Source of the DNA: DAOUJW01 sp965218945
GTDB taxonomy: Bacteria > Chloroflexota > Dehalococcoidia > Lucifugimonadales > UBA2985
Assembly: GCA_965218945.1 (NCBI GenBank)
Contig: OZ244718.1
Coordinates: 1,922,001-1,986,000 of the forward strand
Direction: 5' to 3'
DNA length: 64,000 nt
Every line of letters begins with the position of its first letter. The first letter of the stretch is position 1. This document shows, piece after piece, positions 1 through 7,673 of this stretch. The notes beneath the pieces were generated by a model that made no database searches, was not told where the DNA came from, and saw only the letters and a program-made list of their open reading frames with translations. The translations under genes were made by a program, and so were the position numbers.

Positions 1-668
1 TGGATGGCGAACTTGCCCTTGTACCCCAGTCTCTTGCCCACGTCGATGTCCCGCCTCAGTCCCTCCTCATCCCGGAAGTTGGCGTAAACTATGTCCAGGG
101 GAACAACGCCTGCCGCCTTGGCGGCTATTGCCACCATAGCCCTTGGCATATACACTTCGTCACCCTCCGGCGTGCGCTTGACCTCCATATCCACGGTGTA
201 GTCCTCGGCGCCAAAGGCCACGGCCACAACGCGAGGAGATGCCGCGCAGATGGAGTATGCGTTCACCATCGCCAGCGCCGACTCCAGAAACAGGACAAGC
301 CTGATATGCCCTCTGTCCAGCCCGGCCTTCGCCTCGACACCTGCAATTATCTTGTCCACCTCCTGGACGTCCCAGGCGTTTTCGACCTTGCCCACATTCA
401 CCCCGTAGGTGTGAGGGCTCACCGCCGCCGCCAGGTCTTCCTCCAGCCAGCCGGTGTCAAGGGCGTTCACCCGCACCACCAGCTTGTGGCCGGCCTGCGC
501 CAGTACAGGCAGCATGTCGGATATGACGTTCCGGGCCGCGGACTTCTCGCCCACCGGGACAGAGTCCTCCATATCGGGCACCAGGATATCGGCAGTGAAG
601 GACACCGCCTTTTCCTGCATGTCCCTCCGGTTACCCGGGACAAATAGAAGGCTTCTCATTATTTCCAC
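1..668 (-). CDS. HpcH/HpaI aldolase / CitE-like lyase, 3' end outside window
   Basis: Reading leftwards, the protein opens with MRSLLFVPGNRRDM and continues ADILVPDMEDSVP, the typical N-terminus of the citrate lyase beta/malyl-CoA lyase family (TIM barrel; cleaves or forms acyl-CoA thioesters of hydroxy acids, Mg dependent). Further on it has VVRVNALDTG, a LVLFLESA strand with the conserved Glu, and VAVAFGAEDYTVDM, which carries the acidic metal ligand. About 222 codons are present, so roughly the last quarter is missing. I chose the GTG at 666-668 because an AGGAGG lies five bases before it; the ATG at 657-659 is in frame three codons later. A TATACT -10 box lies at 728-733. The exact substrate cannot be told from this. 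Family sure, function open. Confidence 0.85.
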   Translation of the reverse strand, partial: MEIMRSLLFVPGNRRDMQEKAVSFTADILVPDMEDSVPVGEKSAARNVISDMLPVLAQAGHKLVVRVNALDTGWLEEDLAAAVSPHTYGVNVGKVENAWDVQEVDKIIAGVEAKAGLDRGHIRLVLFLESALAMVNAYSICAASPRVVAVAFGAEDYTVDMEVKRTPEGDEVYMPRAMVAIAAKAAGVVPLDIVYANFRDEEGLRRDIDVGKRLGYKGKFAI

Positions 669-823
669 AGTAACCTCCTGTTGATTAAGGAGCCCAGTGA
701 CAAAGCGGGCTCCATCGCTCTAGACAAAGTATAGCACGTTTGTCAGGCCTGCCCTATTAGTCCAGTTACGTATATTTTGGCGTGCCTATCTCTGCGAATC
801 TCACCATCGGAGAGGGCCGGCAA

Positions 824-852
824 TCGATTTTTGGCGCAACGACTGGTATAAT
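824..852 (+). promoter_or_regulatory. extended -10 promoter for the hydrolase-macro gene
   Basis: TGGTATAAT at 844-852 is a perfect extended -10 element. The -35 position (824-829, TCGATT) is poor, as is usual for extended -10 promoters. Transcription would start near 859, about 40 bases before the ATG at 899. Confidence 0.5.
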
Positions 853-898
853 CGCATCGGGAAGTGCATCGCTTCCCCGACCGAAAGGAGGCAACGCA

Positions 899-2263
899 AT
901 GACGCAGGAAGAGACGAGCAAGCCCGAGTTTCGCCTGGAAGACCTCCTCCCAATGGCGAGTGAGGGATACGCATTCGAGACAATCTGCGACACCGCTCGC
1001 GAAAACACCGTTGTAATAGGCATTCAGCAGAGCTGGCTGCAACCCTTAGCGGAGAACGTCTACGAGGTAACCCTGCAGTCCAACAGGGGCCTGTGCCAGG
1101 CCATACTGACCGTGGCCCAGGGAAAGCCCGGCGTGGTGCTGTGGATTCCCGGCGCCGGCGAGAACCTGAACGGCCCGGCGGGTGGGGTGTACGCCGAGCT
1201 GACTCCGGAGTTCCAGGCCGTCGACATCAGCTCCCTGCGCATGGGATACCGAGACCCAACCTCCCTTGATGAGTGCGCCCTGGACGTCCTGATGTGGCTC
1301 TGCTTCCTGACGGGCGTCGGGGCCAAACAGGCCGTGCTGGTCGGAAACGCGCTGGGCGTCACCGCGGCCATACCCGCCTCAATTGTCCACCCCATGGTCC
1401 AGGCGCTAGCCGCGATAAGCTCACAGGAAGAGGGCACCGAGATGATTGGCAAGATAGCGCCCAAGCCCATCCTCATCATGCACGGCGAGCAAGACAGGCG
1501 CATCCCAGTAGATATGGCCCGCGAGATCTTCAATCGGGCCAACGAGCCGAAGGAGTTGGTGACCTATCCCGAAGGCACATTTTCCCTGAACGAGTGCGCC
1601 GGGGAGGTGCAAGAGAAGCTGGGGCCGTGGATAGCAGACCGTCTAGGCGCGTCCGAGGCGTTCAAGGAGGCATCCCTGGAGTCCAAGGACGGCCGCTTCC
1701 CGGCCATATCCAGGCTTGTCTACCCGCAGGAGGGCGGCCCTCCAAAAGAGATTGTGCTCACGCGAGACGACATCGTGGGAATGGACGTTGACGCTATAGT
1801 CAGCACCACAGGCTCCTGGCTCGACCTGAAGCACTCCGTCCTGGCCGGGGCTATCGTCGACCAGGGGGGATGGAACATTCAAGAGCAGCTATGGGGCCTG
1901 GCCCCTCTGTTCGTGGGAGAAGTAGGCGTAACGGACGCAGGCAGCCTCAAGGCGAAGCACATCTTGCACACCATCACCGGCGGCGAGAGCTCGGGTGAGC
2001 CTCTGTCCAGGGACGAGACGGTGGCGACGTGCACACACAGGGCGCTCCAGGAGGCTGACTCGCTGGGCCTGAAGACCATTGCCCTGCCCGCGATAGGGAC
2101 CGGCGGCCGGGGGTTCGCCACCGAGAAGGCTGCCCATATTGAGGTGGGCGTAATAGCCACCTACCTGTCGGGAAGCACCTCGTTGGAGAGAGTCACTATC
2201 GGCGTGGTGACCGACGGAATATACCGGGCTTTCGAGGGTCAGTTCAAGCTGATGCCGGAGTAG
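899..2263 (+). CDS. inactive-looking alpha/beta hydrolase fused to a macro domain
   Basis: 454 residues. The ATG at 899 follows AAAGGAGG at a spacing of seven; an in-frame start at 782 would lie upstream of the promoter and is rejected. Residues about 30-250 have the alpha/beta hydrolase pattern (VLVGNALG elbow at 147-153, IMHGEQDRRIPV at 193-203), but the nucleophile Ser of GxSxG is Ala151 and the His expected after YPEG is Phe228, so only the Asp (D199) of the triad remains. Residues about 283-454 form a macro domain (ADP-ribose or related ligand binding): VDAIVSTTG replaces the usual NAAN loop, and the phosphate loop AIGTGGRGF (398-406) is intact. I infer a binding or sensing protein rather than an esterase. 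It stands alone and is convergent with the methyltransferase ten bases away. Confidence 0.75.
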   Translation: MTQEETSKPEFRLEDLLPMASEGYAFETICDTARENTVVIGIQQSWLQPLAENVYEVTLQSNRGLCQAILTVAQGKPGVVLWIPGAGENLNGPAGGVYAELTPEFQAVDISSLRMGYRDPTSLDECALDVLMWLCFLTGVGAKQAVLVGNALGVTAAIPASIVHPMVQALAAISSQEEGTEMIGKIAPKPILIMHGEQDRRIPVDMAREIFNRANEPKELVTYPEGTFSLNECAGEVQEKLGPWIADRLGASEAFKEASLESKDGRFPAISRLVYPQEGGPPKEIVLTRDDIVGMDVDAIVSTTGSWLDLKHSVLAGAIVDQGGWNIQEQLWGLAPLFVGEVGVTDAGSLKAKHILHTITGGESSGEPLSRDETVATCTHRALQEADSLGLKTIALPAIGTGGRGFATEKAAHIEVGVIATYLSGSTSLERVTIGVVTDGIYRAFEGQFKLMPE

Positions 2264-2286
2264 CCGCGCGCAGTCACTCGCGCGGC
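2263..2286. terminator. GC-rich hairpin across two convergent stop codons
   Basis: GCCGCGCG (2263-2270) and CGCGCGGC (2279-2286) form a perfect 8-bp stem with an 8-base loop, overlapping both stop codons. There is no T-tract on either side, so it is at best a weak bidirectional terminator or an RNA 3'-end stabiliser. Confidence 0.4.
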
Positions 2287-3089
2287 TTCCACCAGGCCAG
2301 CGCAGAGCGCATACCGTCGGGCCAGTAGTACTCGCCGTCCCTGAGGGTCAGCCGCCGGGCCAGAGTTTCCCGTATCACCTCATCGTGGGTGGCGTCATCA
2401 CCCAAGCGAAGGTGACGCCTGGCCCGCTCAAGGGCGTCGTCCAGAGTGTGGTTGCTCCAGGGGCGCACGAAAGGCTCCATCTGAACGTTGGCGTATATGC
2501 CCATGCTGTAGAGCACGTTGTACCCTACTACAAAGTTGGGGCTGTCGTGGGGCTGTCCGTAGATGTGGGTCGACAGCTCCGCCATAACCCCGTCGTGGCT
2601 AGGCACTCGCATCAGCAGGAAGCAGGCGACCTTGGCGCACGCCTCCATTTTGCGAACAAAACCCACCATGTCCGGGTTGATATACATGGCGTGGGAGCAG
2701 AAGGCAACGTCGTGCCGCTCCACCTCGACATCCTCCCACCCGGCCTCCACCAGCCGGATATTGGACACGCCTTCGGCTGCGGCGTTCTCCAGCAGAAACG
2801 CGGACATACTGGAGGAAGGCTCTATGGCTGTGACCTCCCGCGCCACTTTAGCCATCGGGACGGCGAATCGCCCCGTGCCGGCCCCTATGTCCAGCACCGT
2901 GTAGTCCTGCTCCAGATTCTCCAGCAGGAAGTCCAGCAATGGGTCCGGCCGCTCCGCGTTCTTGCGCTTGGACGCGGCATCGAAGTGGCGCGCCCTATCC
3001 TCGCGCCACCCGGACGACCCCCTGGCCTCCGGCCACCGGAAACGGTCGCTCAGCTCCCGCCATAGATCCGGCCAGTATGCATCGCTCAT
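2274..3089 (-). CDS. class I SAM-dependent methyltransferase
   Basis: 271 residues. Motif I is clear at about residue 65-75 (VLDIGAGTGRF), followed by an acidic end of strand 2 (VTAIEPSSSM) and VEAGWEDV before strand 4 (DVAFCSHAMY), the layout of Methyltransf_11/25-type Rossmann methyltransferases. The C-terminal 120 residues have no feature that identifies the substrate. A TATAAT box lies at 3132-3137 on this strand, about 45 bases ahead of the ATG; the Shine-Dalgarno is weak (GAGGG, twelve bases off). Single-gene unit facing the hydrolase-macro gene. The fold is sure; the methyl acceptor (small molecule, protein or RNA) is unknown. Confidence 0.8.
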   Translation of the reverse strand: MSDAYWPDLWRELSDRFRWPEARGSSGWREDRARHFDAASKRKNAERPDPLLDFLLENLEQDYTVLDIGAGTGRFAVPMAKVAREVTAIEPSSSMSAFLLENAAAEGVSNIRLVEAGWEDVEVERHDVAFCSHAMYINPDMVGFVRKMEACAKVACFLLMRVPSHDGVMAELSTHIYGQPHDSPNFVVGYNVLYSMGIYANVQMEPFVRPWSNHTLDDALERARRHLRLGDDATHDEVIRETLARRLTLRDGEYYWPDGMRSALAWWKPRE

Positions 3090-3188
3090 CGTCTCAATAG
3101 TCCCTCTGCGATCAATCTCCTGCTTATCTCCATTATAGAATTTCTGTATCCGGCCTAGAGTTTATATCCCATACCTTGCTCAGTCACC

Positions 3189-5321
3189 CTAGAACGGGCA
3201 GTCCATTGTAGTTATGGTAACAGGAAACTCTAAGTTATAGCCCGGAAGAACCACCCTAAGGCGACGACCGCTATCTATATCATAAAACCTTGTGGTTTGA
3301 CCAAGCGGCAGAGCAAACTTCACCGCAAATGAATCCTCGGTCTCGTACCAGTAGTCCGCGACTACAGCGTTTGGAGTCTGAACTCCACTGTTTGGGTCCA
3401 GCTCGCTTGTATCCACCCCCGGAGTCGTTACAACCGGGGTCATCTCGAGTCCAACCACAGAAAGGCCTGCCACGTCCGCAGGCCCCGCAAAGAGATACTC
3501 CCCAATCTGAACATCAGCAGCCAACTTGTCAAGGCCAAAGGTGAAATACCCATCAGCCCACAGGATAGGTGTACCCACTACAAAGATAGAGTTATCCGTG
3601 AAGGAAAACCAGTTTACAACATCCACAGCATTCCCAAGTTCCGAAACGAATATATCATCTGATAGCAATACAATTGGCGTAGCCGTTGGGCTGGGTATAG
3701 GCGTGGGTGTAGGCGTAGGCGTCGAAATTGGAGTGGGCGTATATGTCGGTATGGGAGTAGGTGTAGGCGTGACTGTTGGGACGGGCGTGGGGGTAGGAGC
3801 AGGCACAGGCGTAGGGACTGGGGTGGGCGCACCTGCTGGGACAGGCGTGAGTATGGGGGTCGGTGTAAGCGTAGGTATGACGACAGGCGTGGGTGTAGCT
3901 ATCGGAACCGGTGTAGACGTAGAATTAAGCGTAGGAGTAGGTTCAGGAGCAGGGACAACAGGAATAGGCGCTGACGGAGGAGTAGGAGTATATGCAGGAA
4001 TGAATGTAGGCGCAAGAACAGGAATTACAGGAATAGTCGCGGACGGGGGAGTAGACACCAAGACAGGGGTAGGCGTAGGTTGCTGAGAAACTGGGACGCC
4101 TTGATTGGCATCGCCATTGTTTCCGGCTGTCAACAATCCCACGGCAAGGAATAGAACCAGGGAAGCAACGCCAACCAAGAGGCCGACTACCAGCAGGTTC
4201 TTGCCGGGACGCCTGTATAACTCACGAAACGTTCTCTCCTCCGCCTCTTGTTCTGAACTGACCTTTGCGCCATCATCGGCGGCTTCTTTAACCTCCTCCT
4301 GTGTTCTTTCTTCGGCCCGTCTAGCCTCCTCACGCTGCGCCGCCTCTTGGTCAGCCCTCCTCTGAGCGCTCTCCGCTGCTCTTCTAGCTTCCTCCTGAAC
4401 ACTCTCGGCCGCTCGTCTGACATCGTCGCGCTGCGCTGCCTCCGGTTCAGCGCTCCTCTGAGCGCTCTCCGCTGCTCTTCTGACCTCCTCCTGCACTCTC
4501 TCGGCGGCCTGTCTGGCCTCTTCACGACGTCGCGCCTCTTCTTCGGCCCTCCTTCGAGCGCTCTCCGAAGCTCTCCTAGCTTCAGCCCTTCTAGCTTCTT
4601 CCTCCCGGGCTCGCTCGGCAGCTCTCCTTGCCTCCTCGCGTCTTGCAGCCTCCTGGCCGGCCCGACTGCCTTGATCTCTCCCGCGAGTTTCGACGTCGTA
4701 GTTAGACCTGCTTTGCGGATCTGACAGCACCTGATTGGCGGCGTTTATCCGCTGAAACCGCCGCGTTGCGCCGGGGCTCTTGTCCACATCCGGGTGATAA
4801 ATCAGCGCCAACCTTCTATAGGCAGTCGCTATATCTGCCTGGCTAGCGTTCCTGGGCACACCTAGAACGTCGTAATGAGTAGAACCAGGATTGTCTAAAG
4901 TCTCTCGTATCGCTTCGTCGGACGTGGATCCGGGCTGCTCCGAGCGAGACTGAGACTGAGACTGGAGCGCCGGGTCATATCCTGTTCCTTCGCACTCTGG
5001 ACAGGACACCCAACGGCCGCCGGGGTCTGGGCCGACCCATTGACCGTGTACTCCGCCCTCCCCTTCGCACATGCGGCAGACGCGGCCATCAACGAAAGTT
5101 ATCTCGCTTCCACTACGCCGCGCCTCTATCAGATGCTCCCCGCAGAGCAACTGCGGAGAGCCTCCTGTGGAACTATGCCCTACTGCTTTACGATTGCAGT
5201 ACCGGCCGGCACAGGTGAACTGCGCGGGGTTGTGAGCGTGGAGGCGCCAATTGGTCTGTGTGAAGCTGCGTTCGCACTGACTACACCGGGTCAAGTAGCT
5301 GCCGAAGCGTGGATCGCTCAT
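3189..5321 (-). CDS. membrane-anchored J-domain protein with N-terminal zinc clusters and a Thr-Pro stalk
   Basis: 710 residues in an unusual order. Residues 1-62: Cys pairs C13/C16, C37/C42 and C60, a likely zinc module. Residues 82-114: two DnaJ-type CxxCxGxG repeats (C82-C85, C107-C110), half the number in a normal DnaJ zinc domain and placed before the J domain. Residues 148-210: J domain with HPD at 176-178, so DnaK stimulation is expected. Residues 215-365: charged Ala/Arg/Glu coiled coil in about 30-residue repeats (AARRAAESAQ and variants). Residues 374-399: transmembrane helix. Residues 415-549: Pro-Thr stalk. Residues 552-710: a beta-rich domain I do not recognise, ending in CPF. 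Topology inferred: J domain inside, C-terminal domain outside. Start is the first ATG; its Shine-Dalgarno is weak. Confidence 0.8.
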   Translation of the reverse strand: MSDPRFGSYLTRCSQCERSFTQTNWRLHAHNPAQFTCAGRYCNRKAVGHSSTGGSPQLLCGEHLIEARRSGSEITFVDGRVCRMCEGEGGVHGQWVGPDPGGRWVSCPECEGTGYDPALQSQSQSRSEQPGSTSDEAIRETLDNPGSTHYDVLGVPRNASQADIATAYRRLALIYHPDVDKSPGATRRFQRINAANQVLSDPQSRSNYDVETRGRDQGSRAGQEAARREEARRAAERAREEEARRAEARRASESARRRAEEEARRREEARQAAERVQEEVRRAAESAQRSAEPEAAQRDDVRRAAESVQEEARRAAESAQRRADQEAAQREEARRAEERTQEEVKEAADDGAKVSSEQEAEERTFRELYRRPGKNLLVVGLLVGVASLVLFLAVGLLTAGNNGDANQGVPVSQQPTPTPVLVSTPPSATIPVIPVLAPTFIPAYTPTPPSAPIPVVPAPEPTPTLNSTSTPVPIATPTPVVIPTLTPTPILTPVPAGAPTPVPTPVPAPTPTPVPTVTPTPTPIPTYTPTPISTPTPTPTPIPSPTATPIVLLSDDIFVSELGNAVDVVNWFSFTDNSIFVVGTPILWADGYFTFGLDKLAADVQIGEYLFAGPADVAGLSVVGLEMTPVVTTPGVDTSELDPNSGVQTPNAVVADYWYETEDSFAVKFALPLGQTTRFYDIDSGRRLRVVLPGYNLEFPVTITTMDCPF

Positions 5322-5482
5322 TCCTATAGGTGAAGGACGCCTGCGCTAAGCGCGCAACGAAGGTAATGTAAGTATGTATTGCCGTCCATAAACCGCCTGC
5401 AACCGTCCACTATAGGGCTTGCCAACGGCGAAGTCCACCTTTAACCACGCCTGCCGCGGCTGATGTCCGCCGGAAGAGCGCC

Positions 5483-6772
5483 TTACGGGTATATCCCCCT
5501 CAGCTTAATGACCTCAGCGACTCTGCTGATGCCCAGGAGCAGGGCGGCCTTGCGCATGGTGGTCTTCCTCTCCTGCGCCACCTCAACCACCTGATCAAAG
5601 GCTTTCGACATCACCCTCTGCAGCCTGCGTTCCACCTCCTCCTCTTCCCAGAAGTCGTGCTGCCGGCCCTGTATCCACTCGAAGTAGGACGTCACGACTC
5701 CACCGGCGTTGGCAAGTATGTCCGGCACGACTTGCACTCCCATATCCTCGAGTATGCGGTCCGCCGCCGGCGTGATGGGGCCATTGGCCCCTTCGACTAT
5801 GGTCTTGGCTCGTACTCGGTCGGCGTTGGCGGCCGTCACCTGTCCCTCGATGGCGGCCAGAACCAGAATGTCGCATGGCATCGCCAGAAGGTCCTCGTTG
5901 GTGAAGTGGTCCACACCCGGGTAGTCGACAAGATTCATTCCTTTGTCTTTCCACTCCCGGAGCTTTTCCAGATCCACGCCGTCCTTGGTGTAGCAACCGC
6001 CGCTGCTATCAGTAACGGCTATCACCCTGCACCCCTGGGTCTCCAGAAGGCGGGCCGAGTAGTAGCCGACGTTCCCTATCCCCTGCACCGCCACTGTAGC
6101 GCCGTCCAGCCCCTTACCCTTCCTTGCCAACTCCTTCCCGGCAACGATCATACATCCTCTGCCCGTCGCATCCAGTCGGCCCGGTATGCCCCCAATTCCC
6201 GGGGGTTTGCCCGTAACAACGCCCGGTACCGAATAGCCCGTATTCATGCTGTATGTGTCCATAATCCAGGCCATGATCTGGGGGTTGGTGTTCACGTCGG
6301 GAGCGGGAATATCGCTCTCCGGGCCTATGAGCAGCGATATATCAGTGGCATATCGCCGGGTGAGGCGCTCCAGTTCAGCCTGCGACAGGGTTTTTGGGTC
6401 GAAGGCTACTCCTCCCTTGGCGCCGCCGTAGGGGATGTCGGCGACTGCGCACTTCCAGGTCATCCACATGGCAAGGGCCCTCACCTCGTCCAGGCTGACC
6501 ATTGGATGGTAGCGAATGCCTCCCTTTGCCGGCCCCCGTGCGAGGTTGTGCTGAATCCTGTAGCCGGTGAACATCCGCACGTCTCCGCCGTCCATTCGAA
6601 CCGGGAAGTTCACCGTCAGTTCCCGCTTGCATTTTCTGAGGTGGTCGGCCACACTCTCATCCAGGCCAAGCGTAGCCGCCGCGTCGTCGAACTGCTGAAT
6701 GGCTACGTCGTATGCCGAAGTCTCATCACGTTCGGCGACAACACTCTGTGGCAACCTGCCGTCTCTCTCCAT
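5483..6772 (-). CDS. gdhA: glutamate dehydrogenase (Glu/Leu/Phe/Val dehydrogenase family)
   Basis: 429 residues, typical for hexameric GDH; reversible oxidative deamination of glutamate to 2-oxoglutarate with NAD(P). GPAKGGIRYHP at about 80-90 holds a substrate-binding lysine, PYGGAKGG at 114-121 the catalytic lysine, PAPDVNTN at 156-163 the catalytic-site aspartate, and VQGIGNVG at 229-236 the dinucleotide-binding loop. I prefer the ATG at 6770-6772, which has AGGAGG at ideal spacing; an in-frame ATG at 6821-6823 would add 17 residues and lacks a good ribosome site. A promoter is seen at 6862-6890 and a possible Rex half-site just above it. Glutamate is the likely substrate but Leu/Val cannot be excluded by eye. 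Confidence 0.93.
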   Translation of the reverse strand: MERDGRLPQSVVAERDETSAYDVAIQQFDDAAATLGLDESVADHLRKCKRELTVNFPVRMDGGDVRMFTGYRIQHNLARGPAKGGIRYHPMVSLDEVRALAMWMTWKCAVADIPYGGAKGGVAFDPKTLSQAELERLTRRYATDISLLIGPESDIPAPDVNTNPQIMAWIMDTYSMNTGYSVPGVVTGKPPGIGGIPGRLDATGRGCMIVAGKELARKGKGLDGATVAVQGIGNVGYYSARLLETQGCRVIAVTDSSGGCYTKDGVDLEKLREWKDKGMNLVDYPGVDHFTNEDLLAMPCDILVLAAIEGQVTAANADRVRAKTIVEGANGPITPAADRILEDMGVQVVPDILANAGGVVTSYFEWIQGRQHDFWEEEEVERRLQRVMSKAFDQVVEVAQERKTTMRKAALLLGISRVAEVIKLRGIYP

Positions 6773-6861
6773 CGTCTCCCTCCTCTCTGCATATGACCGG
6801 CTATTGATACGATACACAGCCATTACCTAACGATGCCTCTCCGCGCGAACCCCTCAATACC

Positions 6862-6890
6862 AGTCTAACAATCGACACGCGACCTGTAAA
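6862..6890 (-). promoter_or_regulatory. promoter for gdhA
   Basis: On the minus strand, TTTACA (6885-6890) and TAGACT (6862-6867) are separated by 17 bases. Start of transcription would be near 6855, giving an 83-base leader to the preferred ATG. Confidence 0.5.
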
Positions 6891-6892
6891 AA

Positions 6893-6910
6893 TAGTGTTG
6901 AGTTTCACAA
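6893..6910 (-). promoter_or_regulatory. possible Rex operator upstream of gdhA
   Basis: On the minus strand TTGTGAA-ACTC-AACACTA: the first half matches the Rex half-site TTGTGAA exactly, the second (consensus TTCACAA) only at four of seven positions. It touches the -35 box of the gdhA promoter, the same relative position as the candidate site ahead of rex. Low confidence because half-sites arise by chance. Confidence 0.3.
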
Positions 6911-6931
6911 GTGGCCGGCGTTATACGTACC

Positions 6932-6967
6932 AAAACTACGAGAGTCCCGCCTGAAGCGGGACTCTCG
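6932..6967 (-). terminator. intrinsic terminator after the DUF151 gene
   Basis: A perfect 12-bp stem, CGAGAGTCCCGC at 6939-6950 pairing with 6956-6967 around a 5-base loop, lies 28 bases beyond the stop codon of the DUF151 gene and is followed on the minus strand by TAGTTTTGG. It insulates that gene from gdhA. Confidence 0.75.
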
Positions 6968-6994
6968 CGCTTAGGTCATGGCTGTTAACGAGTA

Positions 6995-7540
6995 TCAGGT
7001 CTGCTTGCGTTCGAAGTCCTCCAAATCCAGGCTTCCTATGAACTCCTTGAAGGCCGAGAGCTGCTTCAGCTCCTCTTCGCTCATCTTCACCTTTGCCTCT
7101 TCCTCGGACTCGCCCCCGATTATGGGTTTTCCGGTCTCCTTGTCCAGGGCTACGCCCGCCTTATCCAGCACCGTCTCCTCAACGTATATGGGCACCTTGA
7201 CCCGCACTGCAAGGGCAATGGCGTCGCTGGGGCGTGAGTCCACCTCCAGGTTGTCGCCGTTTCGCTGTATGAATATCTTGGCGTAGAAAGTGTCGTTCAG
7301 AAGGTCCGACACAACTATATGGGAGACAGAGCCACCCAGGGATGTGATAACCAGATTCAGCAGGTCGTGAGTCAGTGGACGCGGGACGGACAGGTCCTGG
7401 AGTTTCACGGCGATTGAGTCAGCCTCCGCCGGACCGATCCAAATGGGGAGATACCTGTCGGAGGACTTCTCCTTCAGGATAACCACTCTCTGATAATTCA
7501 TTAGGCTAACCCGGATGCTATCTATCAGCATTTCTTGCAT
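6995..7540 (-). CDS. DUF151/BFN (bifunctional nuclease) domain protein
   Basis: 181 residues. The first 140 match the DUF151 pattern: MLIDSIRVSL start, a VILKEK strand, LPIWIGPAEADSIAVKLQ, a RPLTHDLL helix, and the conserved VDSRPSDAIALAVR motif. The remaining 40 residues are acidic/helical and resemble the UvrB/UvrC-type tail (MSEEELKQLSAFKEFI) often found in these proteins. Thermotoga and plant members have been linked to nuclease activity and stress; the activity of bacterial members is otherwise unsettled. AAGGAG lies ten bases before the ATG. It has its own strong promoter (7577-7606) and terminator (6932-6967), so it is a single-gene unit, divergent from the HExxH lipoprotein. Confidence 0.85.
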   Translation of the reverse strand: MQEMLIDSIRVSLMNYQRVVILKEKSSDRYLPIWIGPAEADSIAVKLQDLSVPRPLTHDLLNLVITSLGGSVSHIVVSDLLNDTFYAKIFIQRNGDNLEVDSRPSDAIALAVRVKVPIYVEETVLDKAGVALDKETGKPIIGGESEEEAKVKMSEEELKQLSAFKEFIGSLDLEDFERKQT

Positions 7541-7576
7541 CTGAGATAATCTCCTTCCCGTTTGCCCTTAGACCGA

Positions 7577-7606
7577 ATTCTACGACCACCCCTATGTAGG
7601 TGTCAA
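7577..7606 (-). promoter_or_regulatory. strong promoter for the DUF151 gene
   Basis: TTGACA (7601-7606), 18-base spacer, TAGAAT (7577-7582) on the minus strand; predicted start near 7569, about 28 bases before the ATG. Confidence 0.7.
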
Positions 7607-7638
7607 CGACTTCAGAGGCTGCCGCCCTGGCTCCGGCG

Positions 7639-7667
7639 TTGACTTTCACAGGTGCGATATCGATAAT
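7639..7667 (+). promoter_or_regulatory. promoter giving a leaderless mRNA for the HExxH lipoprotein
   Basis: TTGACT (7639-7644), 17-base spacer, GATAAT (7662-7667). The predicted transcription start, six to seven bases further on, falls at 7673-7675, i.e. on the ATG at 7674, and there is no Shine-Dalgarno. This promoter is divergent from that of the DUF151 gene with about 30 bases between the two -35 boxes. Confidence 0.65.
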
Positions 7668-7673
7668 CGACTT

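Noticed and set aside
3526..4086. Plus-strand Gly/Val-rich repeat frame
   Set aside because: It is the complement of the Pro-Thr stalk coding region of the J-domain gene; low-complexity antisense frame without ribosome site.
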